The notes under the pieces are model-generated. The model ran no database searches. It had not been told where the DNA came from and saw only the letters and a list, made by a program, of their open reading frames with translations. The position numbers were made by a program, and so were the translations under genes. From Myxococcota bacterium (GTDB lineage: Bacteria; Myxococcota_A; Polyangia; HGW-17), in the NCBI GenBank assembly GCA_018821745.1, contig JAHJLU010000467.1:1-7412 (forward strand): 7,412 nucleotides of DNA, read 5' to 3'. Below are positions 1 through 5,347 of the stretch, in pieces (within the stretch, counting starts at the first letter, position 1; every line of letters starts with the position of its first letter).

Positions 1-219
1 CACTTTACCTATGTGCCCGCCCTGAGTGATGCAGCCGATGACAATTCCTGGAGCGGTGAGACCGGCTTTATCCATTCAGTATTTTTCAGACATTACCAGG
101 AATCGGGCACCAGGACCCAGGCCTTTCTCTGCGGTCCTCCCCCCATGATTGACGGAGCCCTCTCGTGTCTCGAGACGCTGGGCGTCCCCTCAGCCTCCAC
201 TTTTTACGATAAGTTTTAA
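1..219 (+). CDS. C-terminal end of an FAD/NAD-dependent oxidoreductase (NqrF / monooxygenase-reductase type), cut by window edge
   Basis: Only the last 72 codons are present; the frame is already open at base 1 and ends at TAA 217-219. The fragment carries the nucleotide-binding end of a ferredoxin-NADP reductase-like module. YVPALSD and the WSGETGFIH segment (about residues 4-25) precede the family signature CGPPPM (residues 44-49), and the chain ends in FYDKF. These enzymes pass electrons from NAD(P)H through FAD, often to a 2Fe-2S domain at the N-terminus. Close relatives are the NqrF subunit of the sodium-pumping NADH:quinone reductase and reductases of multicomponent di-iron monooxygenases. 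The terminal FYDKF fits either branch, and the FAD and iron-sulfur parts lie outside the window, so I do not assign a symbol. The gene converges on the lipoprotein gene, with 62 nt between the two stops and no convincing terminator hairpin there. The GTG at 13 is an internal valine codon, not a start. Confidence 0.85.
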   Translation, partial: HFTYVPALSDAADDNSWSGETGFIHSVFFRHYQESGTRTQAFLCGPPPMIDGALSCLETLGVPSASTFYDKF

Positions 220-281
220 TCTTTGGATTGATACTCAATTACAGGGCGGGGGAAGAGAGCAGTGAAGCGTCAGCGGGGATC

Positions 282-1796
282 TCAGTCACAGGGAGGACAG
301 GTCGCCACAACGCGGGGAGTTCCCGTACCCGTGGGACAGTAGCGACATGCAAAGTCAGCGCAGTCAACGAAGCCGTTGCCATCGTTGTCGATGCCATCGG
401 AGCAGGTAAAGACGTTGCCTTCACACACGGTAACGTTGGGGTTTCTCTGGCAGGAGAAATCGTCACAATCCGCGTGGCCGTTCTCGTCGTTGTCAATACC
501 GTCGGAGCAGGTCGCGTCCGTAAGTTCTTTGCCCGCCTGGCAGGTGGGTTCATTATATTGGCAGTAAAAATCAGCACAGTCGATAAAACCGTCACCATTG
601 TTATCAACGCCATCGGTGCAGTTCTCGATACACGCCGGATCATCATCACAGTCAAAATCTGCACAGTCAATATAACCGTCGCCGTCATCGTCGACACCAT
701 CGGTGCAGTTGGTCTCGTACTCACCGGCGCAGGTAGCTTCATCCTTGCAGTCGAAGTCATCACAATCGCCGTAGCCGTCGCCATCGTTGTCGATGCCATC
801 GGTGCAGTTGGTCTCGGTACAGACGGTCACATCGGGATGGCCGTTGCAGGAGGGGTCAGCACAGTCCGTGAGACCGTCATCATCGTTATCAATGCCATCG
901 GCGCACAGGGTGTCGTTGTTTTCGATTTTGGCAGGGCATGCGATATTTCCGATGCATGCAAAGTCATCACAGTCAACAAATCCGTTGCCGTCATTGTCAA
1001 TGTCGTCGTCACAGATCTCGCTGGCAACCATGGGGCAGTCGCTGTCATTGGCGGCGATCTCAAAATCGCTGGCAGAGCGGGGAAGAATGTAATACCCGAA
1101 GAAGTATGTCACCACACCGGTCATGTGGGAGAGACAGACACCATCGGTGATACCGGAGAGATCCACGAGATCGTCCTGAGCCTTGGTTCCCTGGTAGAGT
1201 TCCACTTCGTACCGACCATCGTAGGTGCCGGCGGTGAGGACGCGCACGTTGGTCAAACGGACGAGGACGCCTTCCCACTGCTCACCATTGGCGACGGTGT
1301 TGAAATCAGAGACCTGAATGTCAACGGGAGCAACGGGAGTCCCGGTGCCCACGTAAGAGACGATGGGGTTTACGATTTCGGTGATGGGATCCTCAAAGAG
1401 GGGATCACCGGTCTCGGGATCTTCGTAACTGTATTCGTCTTTATCACCCTGGATGTCGACCATATCGCCTACCTGCAGGGAGGTAAACCACTCGGCAGTG
1501 GTGTCATAGTTGAACACCTGAACACCGCTCCATGCTCCACCATCGGGCTCGGCAACCCACAGACTGCCTGATCGGTCGCCATATTTATCGATTGCGGTCA
1601 CGATCACGTTCTCGAGGTTTACGGGATCGCCCTCACCAATAAAATCGGGGTCATTGGGGTTCTGGACGTCATATACCGTGTCATCCATAGTATTATTGAC
1701 GTTATTGACATTATTGGTGTTGCTGTCATCGTCATCGTCACGACAGGAGACAATAAAAAGGGATAGAATAGTAACCATAAGTATGAGGCTGCGCAT
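282..1796 (-). CDS. Cys-rich outer-surface lipoprotein: OB-like domain plus seven CxDGIDNDGDG repeats
   Basis: This is a 504-aa predicted lipoprotein of unknown function. The ATG at 1796 is chosen because AAGGAG (1808-1803) sits 6 nt upstream and because it directly begins a signal peptide. Residues 1-17 are hydrophobic and end in the lipobox I-V-S-C with lipidated Cys18; Arg at +2 does not signal inner-membrane retention. A low-complexity Asp/Asn linker follows (about 19-50). Residues 55-247 look like the OB-fold-type module common in secreted deltaproteobacterial proteins and extracellular nucleases. It includes LWVAEPDGGAWSGVQVF-like strands and the closing motif MTGVVTYFFG..ILPRSASDF. Residues 262-487 hold seven tandem Cys/Asp repeats, and the chain ends in CPPC-Asp. 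There are 33 cysteines in total. No nuclease or protease domain is visible. Likely roles are calcium-stabilised surface binding or adhesion, which is inference only. It lies downstream of rplQ on the same strand but appears to have its own promoter. Confidence 0.9.
   Translation of the reverse strand: MRSLILMVTILSLFIVSCRDDDDDSNTNNVNNVNNTMDDTVYDVQNPNDPDFIGEGDPVNLENVIVTAIDKYGDRSGSLWVAEPDGGAWSGVQVFNYDTTAEWFTSLQVGDMVDIQGDKDEYSYEDPETGDPLFEDPITEIVNPIVSYVGTGTPVAPVDIQVSDFNTVANGEQWEGVLVRLTNVRVLTAGTYDGRYEVELYQGTKAQDDLVDLSGITDGVCLSHMTGVVTYFFGYYILPRSASDFEIAANDSDCPMVASEICDDDIDNDGNGFVDCDDFACIGNIACPAKIENNDTLCADGIDNDDDGLTDCADPSCNGHPDVTVCTETNCTDGIDNDGDGYGDCDDFDCKDEATCAGEYETNCTDGVDDDGDGYIDCADFDCDDDPACIENCTDGVDNNGDGFIDCADFYCQYNEPTCQAGKELTDATCSDGIDNDENGHADCDDFSCQRNPNVTVCEGNVFTCSDGIDNDGNGFVDCADFACRYCPTGTGTPRVVATCPPCD
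345..1013 (-). repeat. Seven tandem C-X13-C-X4-C acidic repeats within the lipoprotein
   Basis: The repeats begin at Cys262, 298, 331, 364, 393, 430 and 465 of the lipoprotein. Each reads approximately C-x-D-G-I/V-D-N-D-x-D/N-G-x-x-D-C-x-D-x-x-C. The first three cysteines are spaced identically in all seven (C-X13-C-X4-C). A fourth cysteine follows after 3 to 9 residues (Cys287, 326, 356, 389, 419, 458, 487), giving 28 cysteines, enough for two disulfides per unit. The DxDNDxDG core resembles calcium-binding loops of the EF-hand/thrombospondin type 3 kind and the CDGIDNDCDG motif of MopE-type metal-binding proteins. Repeat starts are spaced 87 to 111 nt apart. The first unit has Asp in place of Gly (CDDDID). 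Confidence 0.93.
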
Positions 1797-1802
1797 AAAA
1801 AA

Positions 1803-1808
1803 CTCCTT
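1803..1808 (-). promoter_or_regulatory. Ribosome-binding site of the lipoprotein gene
   Basis: AAGGAG on the minus strand lies 6 nt before the ATG at 1796. It selects this start over an in-frame ATG about 96 nt upstream, whose translation would place an unrelated stretch before the signal peptide. The spacer is six T residues. Confidence 0.85.
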
Positions 1809-1812
1809 GCCT

Positions 1813-1832
1813 CTCCCGGTCTGCACCGGAAG
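1813..1832 (-). promoter_or_regulatory. Hairpin in the lipoprotein 5' leader
   Basis: On the minus strand CUUCCGGU pairs with ACCGGGAG around a GCAG tetraloop, giving 8 pairs with one G-U. The stem ends 4 nt before the Shine-Dalgarno sequence. Six U residues occur only after a further 10 nt, too far for a classical intrinsic terminator. A role in transcript stability or translation control is possible but unproven. Confidence 0.45.
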
Positions 1833-1853
1833 GGATAAAATTGAAACCGATAT

Positions 1854-1859
1854 ACTATA
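1854..1859 (-). promoter_or_regulatory. Candidate -10 element for the lipoprotein gene
   Basis: The minus strand reads TATAGT within GCTATAGTATAT, close to the TATAAT consensus. It lies 57 nt before the lipoprotein start, in the gap after rplQ. No good TTGACA-like -35 is visible at 16-18 nt upstream, so this is a weak prediction. If used, transcription would begin near 1847 and the leader would contain the hairpin at 1813-1832. Confidence 0.35.
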
Positions 1860-1935
1860 GCACGAATCGCCTGCAGAGAAGCCCCTAATCAATTTTCAGT
1901 CACTTTTAGAGAGAATGTCTACAGAAACAGAGTAC

Positions 1936-2406
1936 CTACTCATTGGTCTCTTCGACGGGTGCTTCGGTGGTGGTGAAGTTGTAGTCCATGAGCTCGATAA
2001 TAGCCATGGGAGCGTTATCTCCGCGACGATTGAGGCCCTTCACCACACGAGTGTATCCACCTTCACGACGAACAGTCCCGGTCTCGTCAAGATACAGGGG
2101 AGCGATCTCCTGGAACAGCTTCGTGAGAAGATTTTTATCGGGGAGGAGTCGCTTGGCCATGCGGTAGTGGTGCACAATCTTGGCCTTCTGATCGTCACTC
2201 AGTTTGTCTTTTGGCGTGGTGATCAAGGATCCGAGTGAGGTCCCCCAGGTGATGGTTTTATCCACAAAACGTCTCAACTCTTTGGCTTTGGCGGTAGTCG
2301 TACGAATCCTGCCGTGCTCAATGAGCGAGCTCACCATGTTTCGGAACATGGCCTGTCTGTGAGATGAATTTTTTCCAAACTTTCTTCCGGTTTTTCGATG
2401 TCTCAT
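1936..2406 (-). CDS. rplQ: 50S ribosomal protein L17
   Basis: This is bacterial L17, a protein of the large ribosomal subunit. The N-terminal signature MRHRKTGRKFGKNSSHRQAM, then FRNMVSSLIEHGRI (21-34) and TTTAKAKELRR (37-46), is diagnostic. The C-terminal core GGYTRVVKGLNRRGDNAPMA (116-135) is also intact. At 156 aa it is longer than the 127-aa E. coli protein. The extra length comes from a lysine-rich middle segment (about 56-112) and a short acidic tail ending EAPVEETNE. The ATG at 2406 is preceded by GAGGTG (2417-2412) with a 5-nt spacer. The gene starts 14 nt after the rpoA stop, the usual rpoA-rplQ pairing that ends the alpha operon. I see no strong intrinsic terminator between its stop and the lipoprotein gene. 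Confidence 0.98.
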   Translation of the reverse strand: MRHRKTGRKFGKNSSHRQAMFRNMVSSLIEHGRIRTTTAKAKELRRFVDKTITWGTSLGSLITTPKDKLSDDQKAKIVHHYRMAKRLLPDKNLLTKLFQEIAPLYLDETGTVRREGGYTRVVKGLNRRGDNAPMAIIELMDYNFTTTEAPVEETNE

Positions 2407-2420
2407 TCTGGCACCTCAAT

Positions 2421-3485
2421 CTATTTCTTTTTGGCACCCGGAGTTTTAGGGGGAGGTCCGTCAATGGGCCACCAATCAAGCTTCATTCCGAGTGTAAGAC
2501 CCATCTCAGCAAGAATTTCTTTGATTTCCTTGAGAGATTTACGTCCAAAGTTTTTAGTTTTCAACATCTCAACTTCGCTCTTTTGAACCAACTGGCCAAT
2601 ATATTTAATATTGGCATTCTGCAGACAGTTGGCGGAACGAACGCTGAGCTCTAATTCATCAACGGACTTGAAGAGGAACTGGTTGACTTCCTGTTCCGAA
2701 TCAATATCCATGTCCTCAGAGGGCTCATCACGCTCTTCAAAGGTAATGAAGAGTTGGAGAAGCTCTTTGAGTATTTTGGCAGAATAGGCCACGGTATCCT
2801 TGGGTTCGAGGGTACCGTCGGTCCACACTTCCAGGACGAGTTTATCATAGTCAGTCCGACGCCCGACGCGGGCATTTGTGACCGTGTAGTTAACTTTTTT
2901 GATGGGGGAATAGATTGCATCGATGGGAACAGAACCCACACCGAGGGTCTGGTCCTTATGGATCTCGGCGCCCACATACCCTTTCCCCGTCTGCACAACC
3001 ATCTCCATTCTGAAGGTGGCGTCATCGGAGAGGGTGCAGATATGCTGCATGGGGTTGAGGATTTCCATATTATCCACGAGCTGGATGTCACTGGCTGTGA
3101 CTCTGGCTGGGCCGGCGATTTCTAAAACGAGCACCACGGGTTTGGTGCTGGGTTTTTTGAATCGAACAGCTTTCAGGTTGAGGATAATATCGGTTACATC
3201 TTCCACCACGTTGGGAATCGAAGTGAACTCGTGAACCACACCTTGAATTTTAATGGAAGTCACCGCGGCACCCTGGAGAGAGGAGAGAAGTACTCTCCGA
3301 AGGGAGTTGCCCAAGGTTATTCCAAATCCGCGTTCCAGTGGTTCACAGATGAATTTGCCATAATTTTTAGTGAGGCTTTCCTCTTCAACCGCGATGGAGG
3401 CAGGCTTGATGAGTTCTCGCCAGTTTTTGGCTATCCATTCATAAACTTCTTCCCGTCCGTGGGAAGGCTTCATTCCATAATCCAT
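2421..3485 (-). CDS. rpoA: DNA-directed RNA polymerase subunit alpha
   Basis: The alpha subunit dimerises to nucleate RNA polymerase assembly and contacts UP elements and activators. The N-terminal assembly domain (about 20-255) shows the hallmark CEPLERGFGITLGNSLRRVL (47-66) and HEFTSIPNVVEDVTDI (85-100). An acidic linker (about 251-268) leads to the C-terminal domain, which contains LSVRSANCLQ (280-289) and NFGRKSLKEI (312-321). The DNA-contacting residues equivalent to E. coli R265, N268, G296, K298 and S299 are present as R283, N286, G314, K316 and S317. It has 354 aa, compared with 329 in E. coli. The extra length is partly a lysine-rich tail and partly about 19 residues before KNWRELIKP. 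The start at ATG 3485 follows AAAGGA with a 10-nt spacer; ATG 3473 (residue 5) is the only nearby alternative. The gene lies between rpsK and rplQ without rpsD. Confidence 0.98.
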   Translation of the reverse strand: MDYGMKPSHGREEVYEWIAKNWRELIKPASIAVEEESLTKNYGKFICEPLERGFGITLGNSLRRVLLSSLQGAAVTSIKIQGVVHEFTSIPNVVEDVTDIILNLKAVRFKKPSTKPVVLVLEIAGPARVTASDIQLVDNMEILNPMQHICTLSDDATFRMEMVVQTGKGYVGAEIHKDQTLGVGSVPIDAIYSPIKKVNYTVTNARVGRRTDYDKLVLEVWTDGTLEPKDTVAYSAKILKELLQLFITFEERDEPSEDMDIDSEQEVNQFLFKSVDELELSVRSANCLQNANIKYIGQLVQKSEVEMLKTKNFGRKSLKEIKEILAEMGLTLGMKLDWWPIDGPPPKTPGAKKK

Positions 3486-3495
3486 TTTGCATCAT

Positions 3496-3540
3496 TCCTT
3501 TTAAGGATCCACTCCCGACTGCTTCCGGGAACCACTCCTT
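3496..3540 (-). promoter_or_regulatory. Possible RNA switch controlling the rpoA ribosome-binding site
   Basis: On the minus strand three short elements occur in order: AAGGA (3540-3536), UCCUU (3507-3503) and the rpoA Shine-Dalgarno AAGGA (3500-3496). UCCUU can pair with the first AAGGA in a larger hairpin whose upper stem is UCCCG/CGGGA (3530-3526 with 3517-3513), with an 8-nt loop. Alternatively, UCCU can fold onto the Shine-Dalgarno AGGA with a UAAA loop and hide it. The two pairings exclude each other. The lower and upper stems are separated by a 5x5 internal loop (GUGGU/GUGGA), so stability is modest. The pairing is seen in sequence; a regulatory role is inference. Confidence 0.4.
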
Positions 3541-3591
3541 GAAAAACCTTTGGTGAAAACAGCAGATGAAACACCCAAGGCACTGTAGAAA

Positions 3592-3981
3592 TCAGACTCT
3601 TCTTCTTTTGGGCGCACGACAACCATTGTGGGGTATCGGGGTGATATCCCGAATGGTGGTTATGCGAATACCAACGGCAGAAAGGGCTCTGAGTGCAGAT
3701 TCACGACCGGCACCGGGACCATTAAGCACAACACTGACGTTCTTCACACCGTGTTCCTGTGCTTTTCTGGCAGCATCTTCACCAGTGAGCTGGGCTGCAA
3801 AGGGAGTCGACTTACGAGAACCCTTGAACCGCAGACCGGCGCTGGACCAGGCAATAACATTACCGGTCGGATCGCTGATAGTGACGATGGTATTATTGAA
3901 CGTGGAGTTGATATGGGCAACACCGGTCGGGATGTTCTTTTTGACCTTTTTCTTGCTACCTCTTTTACGTGGAGCTGCCAT
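3592..3981 (-). CDS. rpsK: 30S ribosomal protein S11
   Basis: S11 is a small-subunit platform protein that contacts 16S rRNA near the decoding region and mRNA exit. The 129-aa product matches the family length. It has a basic N-terminus (residues 4-16), the signature GVAHINSTFNNTIVTISD (20-37), WSSAGLRFKGSRKSTPFAAQ (45-64) and the invariant C-terminus HNGCRAPKRRRV (118-129). The Asn-Gly at 119-120 corresponds to the site that becomes isoaspartate in E. coli S11. The ATG at 3981 lies 3 nt after the rpsM stop, and its ribosome-binding site (AAAGGG) lies inside the end of rpsM, suggesting translational coupling. A 106-nt spacer without an rpsD gene separates it from rpoA. Confidence 0.99.
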   Translation of the reverse strand: MAAPRKRGSKKKVKKNIPTGVAHINSTFNNTIVTISDPTGNVIAWSSAGLRFKGSRKSTPFAAQLTGEDAARKAQEHGVKNVSVVLNGPGAGRESALRALSAVGIRITTIRDITPIPHNGCRAPKRRRV

Positions 3982-3984
3982 GGT

Positions 3985-4362
3985 TTATTTACCCTTTCTC
4001 TTCTTGCCACCGGTGACACGTTTGGGACCTTTTCTGGTACGAGCGTTGGTATGTGACCGCTGTCCACGTACGGGAAGGCCTTTCATATGACGGATCCCTC
4101 TGTAACATTTGAGGTCCATGAGCCGTTTAATGTTCATGCTGATTTCACGACGAAGATCACCCTCAACCTTATGCTTGGCATCGATGATTTCGCGGATGGC
4201 CCTGGTTTCACCTTCTGATAAATCATCAGAGTTGGTGGTGAAGTCGACTCCGGCTTCAGTAAGAATATCCTGAGCAGTCTTGCGACCGATCCCATAGATA
4301 TACGTCAGCGCGATGTCCATTTTCTTTTTTCTTGGAAGGTCTACACCGGCGATACGCGGCAT
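3985..4362 (-). CDS. rpsM: 30S ribosomal protein S13
   Basis: S13 sits in the head of the small subunit and forms intersubunit bridges and contacts with P-site tRNA. The 125-aa product begins MPRIAGVDLPRKKK and carries the helix-two turn-helix core with TYIYGIGRKTA (20-30). It ends with the tRNA-facing basic tail GLPVRGQRSHTNARTRKGPK (95-114) and a Lys/Gly-rich end. The frame is open 19 codons further upstream. However, ATG 4362 matches the family start and has AAGGAGA (4377-4371) 8 nt before it, so it is preferred. The gene follows rpmJ after a 67-nt gap that contains a strong hairpin and is closely followed by rpsK. Confidence 0.98.
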   Translation of the reverse strand: MPRIAGVDLPRKKKMDIALTYIYGIGRKTAQDILTEAGVDFTTNSDDLSEGETRAIREIIDAKHKVEGDLRREISMNIKRLMDLKCYRGIRHMKGLPVRGQRSHTNARTRKGPKRVTGGKKRKGK

Positions 4363-4394
4363 GTTTTCTCTCTCCTTTTGGAAGTTTATTACCC

Positions 4395-4420
4395 TTTGCC
4401 CGGATAACTTTCCGGACAAA
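4395..4420 (-). promoter_or_regulatory. Hairpin in the rpmJ-rpsM spacer (rpsM leader)
   Basis: On the minus strand UUUGUCCGG pairs with CCGGGCAAA over all 9 positions (one U-G), closing an 8-nt loop AAAGUUAU. It lies 18 nt upstream of the rpsM Shine-Dalgarno and 32 nt before its start codon. No U-tract follows, so it is not an intrinsic terminator. In E. coli the alpha operon leader in front of rpsM is the target of repression by S4; a comparable role here is only a possibility. Confidence 0.55.
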
Positions 4421-4429
4421 CTGCAATCA

Positions 4430-4543
4430 CTATCCTTGTCTCTGCTTGTGACGAGGATCTGAACAGATCACTCTCACGACACCTTTTCTTTTGATAACTT
4501 TACACTTGTCACAAATCTTCTTCACTGAAGCTCGAACTTTCAT
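4430..4543 (-). CDS. rpmJ: 50S ribosomal protein L36
   Basis: This 37-codon gene encodes L36, the smallest large-subunit protein, bound to 23S rRNA. It starts MKVRASVKKICDKCKVI and ends DPRHKQRQG. It is the zinc-binding form: Cys11, Cys14, Cys27 and His32 give the typical C-X2-C-X12-C-X4-H site. The ATG at 4543 is preceded by TAAGGAG (4555-4549) with a 5-nt spacer. That motif overlaps the TAA stop of map, so translation of the two genes is probably coupled. Infectious-relative operons often place infA between map and rpmJ; here only 9 nt separate them. Its presence directly before rpsM is the usual order. Confidence 0.97.
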   Translation of the reverse strand: MKVRASVKKICDKCKVIKRKGVVRVICSDPRHKQRQG

Positions 4544-4552
4544 AACAGCTCC

Positions 4553-5323
4553 TTACCGTCTGCTAAGCACATAGGGACCATCATCTGTAATGGCAACACT
4601 GTGCTCAAAGTGACACGAAAGCTTTTTGTCTCTCGTGACTACTGTCCATCCATCATCGAGGATCTCAACTTTATGGGATCCCTCGGTCACCATGGGCTCT
4701 ATAGCGAGCACCAAGCCGGTTTGCAAGAGTAAACCCCTTCCAGGGTTACCAAAATTAGGTACCTGAGGGGGTTCGTGCATTTCCCGACCTATTCCATGGC
4801 CGACAAAATCTCGAATCACATCAAAACCGAACGCCTCAACATGGGATTGAACCGCATGACCGATATCGGAGAGGCGGTTCCCCGCGACCATTTTTTCAAT
4901 GGCCTTATTGAGGGACTCACGGGTCGCATCGATGAGCTGCCTCGCCGTATCGGAAACTTTCCCAATGGCGAAAGTGCGGGCAGAATCACCGCAGTAACCT
5001 TCAACGAAAGCACCAAAATCGATGCTGAGAATGTCGCCTTCCACCAGCACTTCAGACTGGGATGGGATTCCATGCACAACCTTCTCGTTAACGGAAGTGC
5101 AAAGAACAGCAGGATAAGGCGTCATATCCATGGCCGGCTGATACTGAAAAAAAGCAGATCTGGCGCCAACCTTCTCCAGATACTCTCTTGCCGCCAACTC
5201 CATATCCCAGGTAGTTACCCCGGGATGGGCCAGTTCCTGACAAATATCAAGAACATCGCTAACTACTAAATTCGCTTTGCGCAGCTTGGCGATTTCTTTG
5301 GACGACTTCAGTCGGACGTGCAT
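4553..5323 (-). CDS. map: Methionine aminopeptidase, type I
   Basis: This cytosolic metalloenzyme removes the initiator methionine from nascent proteins when the second residue is small. The 256-aa product has the pita-bread fold signatures. The five metal ligands are Asp102 (SIDFGAF), Asp113 (YCGDSAR), His176 (VGHGIG), Glu209 (AIEPM) and Glu240 (FEHSVAI). His84 in the NEKVVHGIP loop and His183 in EMHEPP complete the active site. The length is close to the 264-aa E. coli enzyme and no N-terminal SH3-like extension is present, so it is the short type Ia form. The ATG at 5323 begins MHVRLKSSKEIAKLR, the normal start region, although only a weak GAG-type ribosome-binding site is visible. It lies 24 nt after adk. 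Confidence 0.98.
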   Translation of the reverse strand: MHVRLKSSKEIAKLRKANLVVSDVLDICQELAHPGVTTWDMELAAREYLEKVGARSAFFQYQPAMDMTPYPAVLCTSVNEKVVHGIPSQSEVLVEGDILSIDFGAFVEGYCGDSARTFAIGKVSDTARQLIDATRESLNKAIEKMVAGNRLSDIGHAVQSHVEAFGFDVIRDFVGHGIGREMHEPPQVPNFGNPGRGLLLQTGLVLAIEPMVTEGSHKVEILDDGWTVVTRDKKLSCHFEHSVAITDDGPYVLSRR

Positions 5324-5347
5324 TATTAGCTGATCTCAACCCGTTGA

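Noticed and set aside
220..281. Bidirectional terminator between the two convergent genes
   Set aside because: I could not find a stem with a T-tract in either direction in these 62 bases.
345..1013. Periodic repeats resembling a CRISPR or minisatellite array
   Set aside because: The units are 87-111 nt, degenerate at the DNA level, stay in one reading frame and are conserved at the amino-acid level, so this is a protein repeat.
228..1571. 447-codon open frame on the plus strand
   Set aside because: It lies antisense to the lipoprotein gene. The repeated Asp/Cys codons leave the opposite frame free of stops, and the translation is a monotonous V/I/A/T-rich repeat with no convincing ribosome-binding site.
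1797..1832. Leader hairpin plus six T residues as an intrinsic terminator
   Set aside because: The T-run is 10 nt beyond the stem and forms the spacer between the Shine-Dalgarno and the ATG.
1797..1892. Upstream in-frame ATG for the lipoprotein (1892)
   Set aside because: It would put about 32 residues before the signal peptide and lacks a good ribosome-binding site, while ATG 1796 has AAGGAG at 6 nt.
3439..3495. Short leader ORF (ATG 3495 or 3492, ending TGA 3439-3441) overlapping the rpoA start
   Set aside because: The AAGGA motif is directly adjacent to or only 3 nt from these ATGs, too close for initiation, while the rpoA ATG has a usable 10-nt spacing.
4363..4419. 19-codon N-terminal extension of rpsM
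   Set aside because: It runs through the leader hairpin, has no family similarity, and the strong ribosome-binding site points to ATG 4362.
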